Origin: Blastobasis lacticolella
Taxonomy: Eukaryota; Arthropoda; Insecta; Lepidoptera; Blastobasidae
Direction of reading: 5' to 3'
Length of the DNA: 64,000 nt
Assembly (NCBI GenBank): GCA_905147135.1
Contig: LR990043.1
Location: 21,019,584 to 21,083,583, forward strand
The notes beneath the pieces are model-generated. The model was not told where the DNA came from. It did not search any database and saw nothing but the letters and a program-made list of their open reading frames with translations. Of the stretch, positions 44,615 to 60,429 are shown piece after piece. The stretch's first letter is position 1. Each line of letters opens with the position of its first letter. A program made the position numbers and the translations under genes.

Positions 44615-44990
44615 ATCATGCGAGTCGTTTAAAATAACGCGCGTAAAAGCGTCGAAAAAGCTCTCGCGCAAACGTTGCCTAACTCACAATCATTCGTAAA
44701 TCTCTCACCGTTTCTATGTTGTCACCGTGACGTGGCACTGCGCGTTATTACAGTTTTAAGTTTGACAGCTGCCATCCGAAATGTAGAACTCGACGAGTAC
44801 AAGCATTTTTTTTAAACTTGTGTTCTAGAACCAAACATGCTTTATTTATAATTCGGGATGAACTGAGAAGAAAATGCCGAAAGGATCACGAAAGCGAAAC
44901 AACTACGATAAATGTTACAGAAGCACAAAAAGGGGAGGGGCTTACGCATCAGCGTTATTTGACAAGGTAGAATTCCTATTTCATTCATAC
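44615..44990. mobile_element. Rearranged pieces of the GC-ended element family
   Basis: 44615-44745 is the inverse of 60490-60660 (GCCTAACTCACAATCATTCG; CACCGTGACGTGGCAC). Right after it, 44748-44975 runs in the orientation of the 62.0-62.3 kb body (CTAGAACCAAACATGC; AAAGCGAAACAACTACGATA; AAAAGGGGAGGGGCTTACGC). The junction at about 44746 shows two pieces joined, so it is not a simple copy. Confidence 0.65.
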
Positions 44991-45273
44991 GCGTTGAATC
45001 TGTGCTAAAAAAACACGCGTGGCACTCGGGGACTGCCGCGGTAAAGCTATTGCATAAATTAAATTAAATTAAATGTCATTTATTTCAGGTACATAGGTCC
45101 CATAAATACATAACTAATAATGTCACATATAACACAATAATAATAATAATGTCATACACGCAACGTCAACCAAGAAAAATTACAAAAATGTAATTAAAAT
45201 GTCTAGATGTAAAATTCACAATGTCAATGTTAAATTACTAATGGTAAATCACATTAGACTAAAAAAATAATAT

Positions 45274-48078
45274 TTAATATAAATTATAAATAATACTATT
45301 GAAGTTGCTATCAAATAGATAGAAACCATAGTATATTGATACTATTATTCTATTCGCGGACGTACGCACTCTCTCTTCGAAGGAGGCCCTAGCATTTCGC
45401 AATACTGCGAAGAAATCGTTAACTCTGTGCTCAGCGAACATACCAGACGCACTACACCTCCACGGTAACCCCAGCATGCCCCTGAAGGCGTTGTTATATT
45501 GTACTCTTAAGGTGTTATACGAGTACTTAGTGAAGGAGTACCACAGGTGGCTAGTGTAGAACCCCTGGCAGTACGCCTTGAACAGAGTCACCTTGGCGTC
45601 GTTCGAGCAGCGAGCGAACCGCCTCGCCAGCATGTTGCTTCGCGCGGCCAGCGCCCGCCGCGCCCTCTCGAGGTCCTCCTCATCCACCAGCCTATCCGTG
45701 ACCACATGGCCCAAGTATTTAAACTTGGTTACAACCGCTAGCTGTGTTCCACATAGGTAAACCGGTAGGGTAACTTTTGGCATATTCTTATACACAAATG
45801 TCATAACTTCTGACTTTTTCACATTATATTTAAGGCCATGAATCATAGCGTATCGTTCACAGATTACTATTAATTTTCTGAGACCCTGGATCGAGGGGCT
45901 CAGCAACACCATATCGTCCGCGTAGCTCAGGTTATTTATCAAGTGTCCATTAACGTAGCATCCCACTTTGATATTGCTGAGCTCCTCGATTAGGTCGTTC
46001 ATATAGAGGTTGAACAGTAAAGGCGACGTCAGTCCACCCTGCCTGACCCCGCATTCTAACTTATAGCTGTCGGATTCTACATTATTCCATCTCACTACAT
46101 TGGTCTGGTTCCCGTACCAGAATTCCAACAGACATGAAATATCTCTCGCTGCTCCCGTACGCCTTAGCTTGTTCCAGAGAGTATTATAGTTAATTGTGTC
46201 AAAAGCGCGGCTTAAGTCTAGGAAGCAAGAATGTACTGCTGTGTTCTTCTTCAAATAACTTTTCACGGAATTTTTCAGAGCGAATATCGCCATGTCTGTC
46301 GAAAGACCACTACGGAAACCAAACTGAGCGTCATTAAGGGTTATATTAGATAAGAGGTTCGGCAATAGGAGCCTTTCCAAAACTTTTGAGAATATAGTAG
46401 CTAGCGATATAGGACGGTAATTTGACAGGTTGGAGACGTCGCCTGTTCTGTTTTTTACGAGAGGCACTACGTTGGTGCGCATGAGAGCATCGGGCAAGTG
46501 AGAGTGTGCGATACATTTGTTAAATAGAGTGGCCATTTTATGAAATAAAAGGGGGCTAGCGTTAATAATATGTTCAATACTAAGATGGTCATGCCCCGGT
46601 GACTTTCCTCGCTTCATGTTTCGCACACACATGAACACCTGTTCCGGAGTGAATCTCGTCTCCACCTCGGTTTCCGGCGCGGGCTGCGACGAGCGCTGCG
46701 CGTACGTCCCGTCATCAATACACGAGTCAGTCTTAATATTAAATTGTTGCGCAAACATATTCGCAATCTCTTTAGTGTCCCGAGAGCCGTTAACACTTAT
46801 TGGAAGTGCAGGTTTCCTGTCAAGGCGCTTAGTAGATTTCCAAAAGTCACAGAAATTTTTAGCATGTCTATGTTTTGCTAAAATGTCCATTTTTAATTGC
46901 TCTTCATTTTTTTGACACCAGCTGATTTTATTTTTAAATTCTTTTCTAGAGCTATGCATCTTTTCATAGGTAATACCTTGCTTGGGTCTGCCATGTAACT
47001 TCCACATCTGATAGTGAAGCCTTGCCGTATAATGCAAGTGTTTTACATGTAGGTTCCACCCAGTTATTTGACGATTTATTCGAACACAGTTTTTGCCTCT
47101 ATAAGAGTTAATAGCGGCTTTGGTTAAACAACTAATTATATTTTTATAGACTACATCAATGCTGTCCTTATGATCGTGGCTGTTACATGTCAGTCCCTCG
47201 CACGGAGTATATGGAATGTTAACATGTATTAAATACTCACTACAGAGATTTTTGTAGTGTAAGATCTGTTCCGGATTCCTAGAACCCCATATTACTTTGT
47301 TTACAGATACATTTTTATACACATCACATGATTTTTTCTTAATTATATTTAAGTCACAGATAAAAGCGACCGGAAAATGGTCAGACCAATAGACGTCATC
47401 GACGACGTACACGTTACTAATAAGTTCCATCGCACTCGACGTAGCCACGCAGTGATCAAGCCAACTAGTAGACCCGTGCGCCTCACGTCGGAACGTGTAC
47501 GTCTCCGACGATTCCCCGAGTAAACAAATGTCAGCACATACCCAGTCCTGGTCCACACAGTATAACTTCAGTTCCTCACCGAAGCGGCTGTTTACGTCGG
47601 CGTTGTAATCGCCGAGCATAAAGATACTCTCGGTGTCGCTGTCTTGCACTATTGCACTTATTTTACCTAATGTCTCGGTAAACAATGGTAGATTTTCCGC
47701 ACATTCCGTCGGCATGTAGACCGACATGACTATAAATTCACGATTTTCGACGCTAATACGCACTGCTGCGATCCGTTTACTGCAACTGTCGAGAGGCGCC
47801 ACCTTTGGAAACATGGCCTTGCGCCACAGCACGGCGACTCCGCCGCACGGTCTGCCCCGCAGCGGCCCGCTTGTCGTATCCACCGCTGACACTCCGTAGT
47901 ATGCCAAATCGGGATGTATTTCTGATAAGAAGTCTATATCGTCCGGAATAAGCCACAGCTCCTGTAGTGCTATAATGTCATACTCGTCACATAGCTCTCT
48001 CACGTGTACGATACTTCGTTTAATAGACTTACAATTAAATGTTATCATTTTTATTCTATTAATTTCTTGATTTTCCAT
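45274..48078 (-). CDS. Retrotransposon ORF2: APE endonuclease and reverse transcriptase (934 aa)
   Basis: N-terminal AP-like endonuclease: Asn15 in MITFNCKSI, Glu40 in IIALQELWLIP, GDYNADVN near 156-163, SWLDHCV near 205-211 and SDHFPV near 232-237. RT spans about 535-790: VVPLVKNRTGD, NYRPISLATIFSKVLERLLL, FLDLSRAFDTINY, LECGVRQGGLTSPLLFNLYM and YADD at 719-722. No RNase H and no restriction-like endonuclease. The frame is completely open, so the copy may be recent. The clade is not certain: it is APE-type, and QGGLTSPLLF plus LSYADDMVLLSPS sets it apart from the Jockey-like copies at 4 and 24 kb. Its product would nick genomic DNA and reverse-transcribe its own RNA. Confidence 0.9.
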   Translation of the reverse strand: MENQEINRIKMITFNCKSIKRSIVHVRELCDEYDIIALQELWLIPDDIDFLSEIHPDLAYYGVSAVDTTSGPLRGRPCGGVAVLWRKAMFPKVAPLDSCSKRIAAVRISVENREFIVMSVYMPTECAENLPLFTETLGKISAIVQDSDTESIFMLGDYNADVNSRFGEELKLYCVDQDWVCADICLLGESSETYTFRREAHGSTSWLDHCVATSSAMELISNVYVVDDVYWSDHFPVAFICDLNIIKKKSCDVYKNVSVNKVIWGSRNPEQILHYKNLCSEYLIHVNIPYTPCEGLTCNSHDHKDSIDVVYKNIISCLTKAAINSYRGKNCVRINRQITGWNLHVKHLHYTARLHYQMWKLHGRPKQGITYEKMHSSRKEFKNKISWCQKNEEQLKMDILAKHRHAKNFCDFWKSTKRLDRKPALPISVNGSRDTKEIANMFAQQFNIKTDSCIDDGTYAQRSSQPAPETEVETRFTPEQVFMCVRNMKRGKSPGHDHLSIEHIINASPLLFHKMATLFNKCIAHSHLPDALMRTNVVPLVKNRTGDVSNLSNYRPISLATIFSKVLERLLLPNLLSNITLNDAQFGFRSGLSTDMAIFALKNSVKSYLKKNTAVHSCFLDLSRAFDTINYNTLWNKLRRTGAARDISCLLEFWYGNQTNVVRWNNVESDSYKLECGVRQGGLTSPLLFNLYMNDLIEELSNIKVGCYVNGHLINNLSYADDMVLLSPSIQGLRKLIVICERYAMIHGLKYNVKKSEVMTFVYKNMPKVTLPVYLCGTQLAVVTKFKYLGHVVTDRLVDEEDLERARRALAARSNMLARRFARCSNDAKVTLFKAYCQGFYTSHLWYSFTKYSYNTLRVQYNNAFRGMLGLPWRCSASGMFAEHRVNDFFAVLRNARASFEERVRTSANRIIVSIYYGFYLFDSNFNSIIYNLY

Positions 48079-48152
48079 AATTAAATATATTAATAGAATA
48101 GCGACTCGAGATCCGGAGACTGGTTAAACTACGGTGACGGTAGGTATGAAAA

Positions 48153-49211
48153 TTATATACCGTTAGGTAGGTATTTAGGGTTAAACCTTTTTTGTCTAAA
48201 TCCTCTGTATTCAATTCCGACGGGCCAGAAGTCGTCGTTTGCAAATACACTATATTTGTGTGATGGCACAGTTATCTTAAACGACGAATAAAGTGATGGT
48301 TTGAATGGAACAATTAGTTCGACGTCAGTAGCTATTTCACACGATTCGGTGATAAATTCTTTTATATTTTCTGCAGTTGTGCACTTGTCAAATCGCGTCA
48401 CAAAAAGATAAGATTGCTTGACCGCTACTTTAATTTTGTCCGATGTTTTGGTGGATTTTCCCAGGTTATTTTTGTTCGTCTTATTTCCTGTTTTCTTCTT
48501 TCGAGTACTACTTTCGGTTTGATTACGTTGCACTGGTACGGGAGGCGGGTGCGCGGCCGTTGGAGCGCGCGCGGCGGTCGGCGGCGGCCGCGGGCCGGCT
48601 GACGTCACTGCCTGCGCGAACGACTTGGGACTGGATGTACGCGCGGGCCGCGTCGCCGGCGCCGGTCGCGCTGACGGTCCGCGCTCCGTAACCGTTGAGT
48701 TTAGGGTCGACCTACCTTCTTCTTTTTCGATAATAGTGATATTATGCGGGTCGGATTTTTCTTCCAAGTCCTTACGAATCCCAATGATTTCTCTATGTAA
48801 TTCTTCGGTTACCTGTATTTTGGAGTAGTTTAATTTGATGTTATTAATGTCTTGTTTTATGGTTACTAGGTCCTTTAAAAGGCTCGTCACGTCTATGTGG
48901 TCAAAAGTCACAGGAGGAAGCCTCCTCAAATCTTTTGCAACGAACGTAGGCAGTAGATCTGGCTCTGTCTCCTTCAAAGTCGAGATAATATCTTGAATAG
49001 CGCGTTTCACACGACCTTCCCCCTTACGAAGAGTACGCTTGTTTTTCAGATATTTATTTAAAACCACTTTCGCACTGTCCACTTCACTTTCCGAGAAATT
49101 TGACTCGCAAATTAAGTTTAACGAAGTTTCGTCCATTACGTCCAACTTGCAACTAATGAAACACAGCAACTCGTTTATTACTATATTACACTTATCACAA
49201 GGTTGAGACAT
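48153..49211 (-). CDS. Retrotransposon ORF1 protein (352 aa)
   Basis: Starts MSQPCDKCN, a CxxC pair with further Cys residues (LLCFISC), reminiscent of a small zinc-binding head. A helical, charged region (about 60-170) contains LRRLPPVTFDHIDVTSLLKD and could form a coiled coil. A Pro/Ala/Arg-rich linker (about 180-240) is encoded by very GC-rich DNA. The basic C-terminal part (KIKVAVKQSYLFVTRFDKCT, then VELIVPFKPSLYSSFKITVP) resembles the RNA-binding end of ORF1 proteins of insect non-LTR elements. Role by family: RNA binding and RNP formation. It precedes ORF2 on the same transcript. GC-rich shadow ORFs on the other strand were discarded. Confidence 0.8.
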   Translation of the reverse strand: MSQPCDKCNIVINELLCFISCKLDVMDETSLNLICESNFSESEVDSAKVVLNKYLKNKRTLRKGEGRVKRAIQDIISTLKETEPDLLPTFVAKDLRRLPPVTFDHIDVTSLLKDLVTIKQDINNIKLNYSKIQVTEELHREIIGIRKDLEEKSDPHNITIIEKEEGRSTLNSTVTERGPSARPAPATRPARTSSPKSFAQAVTSAGPRPPPTAARAPTAAHPPPVPVQRNQTESSTRKKKTGNKTNKNNLGKSTKTSDKIKVAVKQSYLFVTRFDKCTTAENIKEFITESCEIATDVELIVPFKPSLYSSFKITVPSHKYSVFANDDFWPVGIEYRGFRQKRFNPKYLPNGI

Positions 49212-49460
49212 TTTAATTCGGTTTTAGGTACGTTGGGGGCGCAATATCACTCTGTTGACATGACCGATCGTTCGGCTAGGTTTTACGTTTTTAGTTTTTT
49301 TATTTTTTTTGTTCTATTTCCCACACTATTCCACAGATTTTATGGGGATTTCACTCATGGCTCCAGGACACTTTCCTCGACAAGTAGATCACAATACTTT
49401 TGCACTCGGACACGAAAATCCCATCACTTGGATTTTTTAAATGCGGAGTAGCTTTGATTT

Positions 49461-50040
49461 GCTGTGTACGCGTTAAACTACCCGCGTCGAAGGATAGCAT
49501 GCAATTATAATTATTTATTTATTTTATTTATGAAGTATTTTTTTTACTTTGATATTAATTCGAACTAATTAATGCGAGCTTCGTACAGTCGTACCATATA
49601 CATACACGGTAAGGTTCAACTAGTCGCGGGCTCTAACTCACTCGTGGACGCGGCCAAAAAGCACGCTGTCTCACCTAGCATTGTGTCTAAAAGAGATAGA
49701 ATCAGTTATTTATTTATTATTTTATTTTATTTTATTTATTAGGAAGACCTACAGCTTCATTATACAATAGTTCTTTATATAAGAAATAGTATGCCAATTA
49801 TAGGTCTCCACAGATAGGTATCAAAGTAACACAGATAATACAACACAACAAAAAATAAAGTGCGCACTCAATTAACACAAAAAATGACAGAAATCGGTCT
49901 ATCTTTCCATAAGTACATAATCCATATCTATAAAATAAACTTTACATTTTTGCCAATTATAAACTCCGATATAATTATAAAAAACGCTCATTGCTTAATA
50001 AAAAACTTGTTACTCAACAAACGCCTTGCTGACATAGCGC
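49461..50040. other. AT-rich spacer after the retrotransposon
   Basis: Contains TATTTATTTATTATTTTATT runs (49705-49740) that look like the 3' tail of another retroelement read from the reverse strand, followed by AGGAAGACCTACAGCTTCAT. No gene. Confidence 0.4.
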
Positions 50041-50100
50041 TAGTGTTGAACAAGTTATGAGCAGTTATGAGCATGTTATGAGCAAGTTATGAGCAGTTAG
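50041..50100 (+). repeat. Short tandem repeat GTTATGAGCA
   Basis: GTTATGAGCA occurs four times with 1-2 base spacers between 50054 and 50096. Low copy and imperfect. Confidence 0.75.
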
Positions 50101-50289
50101 CTGCTCGTCTACACGCATAGGTCTAGTCGCATGCACACAAACACCCTGCCGAAGTCTGCCGAACTGAAACGACGTTAGACGATGCACGGCATTCAACGCC
50201 GCACCACTGTGCTGGTCGGAGTGGGGGGGTGTTAGTTTTTTTTCGTTACGGAATTTCTTGATTCGGTCGCCGCGCTCAAAGCCCGCTAG

Positions 50290-50680
50290 AAAAGCTATGC
50301 AATAGCTTAAAAAGAAGACAGACAAATGTGTGTAGGTAAACTGTTTCACATAAGGAGGAAAGATTCGAACTGTTCATAGAAAGAAACAGTCAAGTGTGAC
50401 GTCTCATGTTGACATCTGCTGACATCGCGCCGCACACTGCACGATGGGGCCAAATTGAAAAAATGTGGACAGAATTCATACAGAACTGACATTTCGGGCT
50501 TTTATTGCGGGTTTTGTCCCATCATGCAGTGCGCCGCGCCGCGCGCTGCACAGTGGGACATTTCGCCATCTGTCAATGTACTTGCATACACATTGCTCGG
50601 CGTTTAACAAGTTTTACCACATCGTGCAGTACGCCGCGCGGCGCACTTCATCATTGTGTCTTGAAGCTAAATCGGTCTCC
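50290..50680 (+). mobile_element. GC-ended element fragment
   Basis: AGGAAAGATTCGAACTGTTC, AAACAGTCAAGTGTGACGTC, CTGACATTTCGGGCTTTTAT, CAGTGCGCCGCGCCGCGCGC and the GCGGCGCACTTCATCATTGT end correspond to 62320-62600 in the same orientation. The tandem-unit body is absent. Confidence 0.7.
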
Positions 50681-51138
50681 ACGATTGAAATTTGGATATT
50701 TCGTGATTTTGATGTGACACGGTCAGTGTAATGTGCCGTGACTTAAAAGTGAGTTCGAGATCCGGTAGTAGCAGACAACTTTTACGAAAGCGGGTAGATC
50801 AGCTTCGACCACTTTATCGCTAACCAACACCGTCTGGCGCTCGCAGCACTCCTGTCGTCCGCCCAGAACATATCTTTAAAATGTGTGCCAATAACCGTGA
50901 TAGTTTAAAAACTTATGTTTACCAGAAATGTTAGTATCCAATAGCAGCCTAGTAACAAATGTATTTGCCAATGAGTAAATATTTCTCTATGAATTCCATA
51001 TTTTATCACCAAACATTCCGTTAAAGTAGTTTTGTTGTATAGATATGTACTTTTATAGTATTACGTGGTAGTATGTGGTGACAAACAATTTTATACGAAT
51101 AATAAGCAACAGTTATACATATATCTTTAACGACCGAT

Positions 51139-51174
51139 TACGTGGAAAACAACATCGAATAAGTATCTATATAA
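51139..51174 (+). promoter_or_regulatory. Promoter of copy 5
   Basis: TTTAACGACCGATTACGTGG, ACAACATCGAATAAGTATC, TATATAA at 51168-51174, then TGTCATTAGTAGTCACAGC about 20 bases on and ATG at 51225. The E-box has T for the first C (TACGTG). Confidence 0.65.
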
Positions 51175-51224
51175 ATAAGCACTCTTTCAATACAATGTCA
51201 TTAGTAGTCACAGCCGCACAGAAG

Positions 51225-56828
<5,604 letters not shown>

Positions 56829-57910
56829 TAATTAAACTTAATGGCAGTTTCTTCTCGTGTTTGGTTTTACTAGGTATGTAATAATAAAGCGGTTTACCCT
56901 ACCAGTTTTACCCGCATGCAGTTTAGGACTCTCGCAACATCGACTATCACGCGGGATCCAGTTATTTTTCCAGACTGTAGTTTCTCAGTTTCAATTAAAA
57001 AAAATCGAATTCTGTTTAGTACCCAATTTCAGAGATGGCCCACAATATACAAACTTACAAACATATTTATTTTCTATTTTACAATAATACAAGTAAAATA
57101 AATATTAAATAAAATGTGTGATTGAATAAACCTGTTCCACCACACTTTATGTCACTCTTGACTCTTACAATTTTTTTTTCGAAAATGGCTAAGATGGCAG
57201 GAAACATAAGAGACCTGAGGACTGCTTTCCAAAAGTAAATTATACGAAATAACACACATCGATAGCTATTAAAAATTAAATTTTGCAAGAGAAGAAATTT
57301 AGTGAAATATGGAACAAAACGAAAAATAGATATATCTAGAAATGAATTATATGTTAAAACTCGCTTGCTCTGATTTAGTCAGAGTAAATAGTCGTGTTTT
57401 GTAAGCCCCAGGGATATGTGGAAAATTGACGCCTAAGGCCAAAACTTTGTCTTATTTTAGATCTAAGTACTTTAAGAGGTCGAGATTTTGGCCTGATTTT
57501 ACATAAGTGTTTTTGGTGTGAATATTTTTACATCGATGTTTCAAAGCGATCGCACGCCATCGTCACGAGTAGACTGGCTCCGTTCAGGATAGACAATATA
57601 TCTGTCTACCTTCTTTCGGATTTCCCGATTGCCTTCATTTCCAGTTTCACTATTATTGTTACTCGCTTATTTTGCAATTATTTAGGTTTAAATTTTAAGG
57701 CCATCTTCACGTTGGAAATTTTTATATTTCGTGATTTCTATTGCCTCCAGCACTAAACGTGGTATTTGAGCCCAGTAACAAAATGTATTAAAAATATTGC
57801 CAATTTTTGTTAACAAATACCAGTCACCAATCATTACGGTCAACTATTTTTGTTATATAGGTATTCATTGTGTATGTGGTACTTTTTGCATTTTATGTGC
57901 CTGATAAATA
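56829..57910. other. Intergenic between copy 5 and the dead locus
   Basis: No gene or confident repeat. A GCGATCGCACGCCATCGTCA patch near 57545 and AT-rich DNA elsewhere. Confidence 0.4.
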
Positions 57911-57918
57911 AGAATTAT

Positions 57919-57945
57919 AACTTTAACGACCGATCACGTGGAAAA
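57919..57945 (+). promoter_or_regulatory. Promoter relic of the dead copy
   Basis: CTTTAACGACCGATCACGTGG with an intact CACGTG, then AAAATAACATCGAAAATG, but no TATA and no exon 1 downstream. Sequence 58015-58110 instead matches intron 1 of copy 5 (GAGCCTGTTCCA; CAATAAATCTGAGTATAACTG). Confidence 0.65.
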
Positions 57946-58313
57946 TAACATCGAAAATGTACTAAATGAATTTTTTAAAACTATAAATTGAATTTTTGCA
58001 ACCACATAATATGGAGCCTGTTCCAATTTCCCAGTAACCTAAACAACAAAGACAATTGTTATCAATAAATCTGAGTATAACTGCAATTCACTTGCAGTAT
58101 TCAATTTGATAGCCGCAATATGCAACCTATCTCTCGGCCAGGGTACTTGTGAATGGACTAAAAATTCTCAACCTACGATTTTACCATATTCTGACATTGG
58201 AATGAAAAGTTGAGTCATAGTGTAGACTGTTTTTCAATAATAATTTTGCTTATTGGTACAAAGATATACCCTGATGTCTGATATCGTATCTGACCTAGTT
58301 ATCGTCAATACAG

Positions 58314-58438
58314 GTATAACGAATTCACCGATATGACTAAAGAAGAGTTCGTCGCAACTAAAACTGGATACATAGACGAACGTCAACCCAGCTTCATCCC
58401 GACTATTGTCGTAAACGCTTCCGATGTCCCAGTCATAG
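58314..58438 (+). pseudogene. Exon 2 fragment of a dead protease copy
   Basis: After CAATACAG it reads GTATAACGAATTCACCGATA; one A is missing compared with copy 5, so the frame is shifted from the second codon. Then KEEFVATKTGYIDERQ-like and VVVNASDVPVI codons follow, and the exon is cut where a reversed GAT-tail repeat (58440-58512) begins. The active-site part is lost. Confidence 0.8.
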
Positions 58439-59162
58439 ATCATCATCATCATCACAGCCCGTAACAGTCCACTGCAGGACTTTGGGCCTCTCCCAGGAAA
58501 GGGGAGGTTATTGCGAGAACTTGGCCGAGATCAATGCGATGAATGAACGGGATCCTATTGCTACTTATGGTATCTATATTCCGATTTTCCCTTTAGTATT
58601 ACTTTATTAGAGATCTCTTATCCACAAATCGGGCCTAGTGACCTAAACATGAAATGACTCGAAAAGATTTGTGTGCGTATATTAAGGATTTTTTGGGCCT
58701 GCGACTCACCACCTTACCATATAGGCAGGTAAAGAGTAGATTGTATCACAAAGGAACAAAATTAAATTTTTAATACGTGGGCTCTATTTTTCCGAATTCT
58801 ATACCATTTAAAATTAAAATAATCGCACGTAAATAAAAACAAAACACAGGCGAAGACAAAGGACATTGCCAGAAACAGTACACGACAGATACCTGGTATC
58901 CGTACTAAGCGCAACCGGTCTTAGCCCGAATATCCACGGTGGGAGGTGACGGATGATGAAGAACAAATTAATAGTCATTAAAATTAGGATGAAAAGCGTT
59001 TAAACATAAAAATCGATAATTTATTTTATTTGAAATTTTTTTCATGACTTGTGAAATCAAGCGAGAACATTAAAATTAGAAAATGTGGGAATTCTATTAA
59101 ATTAAAAATCAGTGTTAGTTCTTGCCATCAGGCGGGTCAATTACTTTTGAACTAATGCCCCC

Positions 59163-59214
59163 GGTTTGTTAGAATATAGCGTTGCTTACTGGCAACGCTA
59201 TATTCTAACAAACC
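59163..59214. repeat. Perfect 23-bp inverted repeat
   Basis: GGTTTGTTAGAATATAGCG and TTGC, spacer TTACTG, exact inverse to 59214. It lies about 100 bp before the exon 2 of the dead copy. Confidence 0.95.
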
Positions 59215-59413
59215 AAACAAAATAAGTTCCATCATGAATGCACAACACAAAGTGTCAACTATTGGAACAAGAATATAATGTACCCAAAAGTCGGATCCAT
59301 TATTATTTTCAATATAGGCATAAACGAGTTCACCGATATGACCACGGAAGAGTTCGAGGCTACTAAAACTGGTTACGTACGCCATTCCGACTTCGTCAAA
59401 ACCGTTGTCGTAA

Positions 59414-59530
<117 letters not shown>

Positions 59531-60429
59531 TAGTGTATCTCTATATTATTTTATTAATTTCAGTTAGGTACTTATAATGTGGTAAGTATGTGGAATGAAA
59601 TTGAGTGATAGAGTGAAAAATACTGTGATCCGTGAAAGGTGTAGCATGAAAGATGATGTAGTGACAAAAATAGACTATGAAGTAAGTCAAATGCCAGAGA
59701 TATTGATTTTAATTGAAAAGGCTTTGCTTGGTGAGGAGCTAGATGTCAAATCCTAGATCATAGTCAGTCCGTCAGTCCCGGTTGTGCTCTCGAAAACACA
59801 ACCAGGATTGACGCCAAAATGATATTTTTTTATACTATCATCATCGTTTTAACCATCATATGCCTGGTGGATCAAAGGGAAGGGGGAGGGGATGGTGAAT
59901 ATATTCAATATTCGTTCGATTTCATTGGTCTGGTATCACATTAAATATGAGTAATATAGAATAGCGTCTATACTTAGCTATTAAACTATTATATTGAACA
60001 CTTACATTTTAGATATTTGGTGGCAGCTGGCGGTTTAGAGACAGAACAAGACTATCATCACACTTCCGGAAGAAACGGTGAAAGGGGGCATTTGCAATTT
60101 CGATAAAAATAAAATAAAAGTGACCTTGGATAGTTATAAAGCATATGCTTTTTCGAAAATGCCCGAGGATCAGATTGCACAGCTATTTGTGGCCACTGGG
60201 CCGTTTTCCATTAGTCAGTTATACCACTTTACATATTTTTTGTTATAATTTAGTTATAAAGCGCCTCTAAATTCTGAGTTCATTCGCATTTGTTTGGGAA
60301 TTTGCAAAAAGCTTCTCTTACCTACGACAATTTTATTTGTCCGAGTCGTATAATACTTACACTTCTACATATTCCTTAGTTGATTATTTTGTCCCATTTA
60401 TTGTGTTTCATATTCATGATAATTCGACT

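Larger units (their letters stand above)
45056..49460 (-). mobile_element. Near-complete two-ORF non-LTR retrotransposon
   Basis: In minus-strand order: a 5' leader (about 49460-49212, T-rich), ORF1 (49211-48153), a 74-base gap, ORF2 (48078-45274), a 3' UTR and a (TTTAA)n-like tail at 45076-45056. Both ORFs are uninterrupted. The outer limits are approximate: a target site duplication was not identified. The body is more GC-rich than its surroundings in ORF1. A 5'-truncated relative lies at 22140-23226. Confidence 0.85.

Noticed and set aside
48414..48828. Plus-strand ORFs over the GC-rich part of the retrotransposon ORF1
   Set aside because: They are antisense shadows of the Pro/Ala/Arg-rich linker of the minus-strand ORF1. 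No motif or start context of their own.
50041..50100. CRISPR-like spacing of GTTATGAGCA repeats
   Set aside because: Units are 10 bases with 1-2 base gaps in a eukaryotic genome; a simple tandem repeat.
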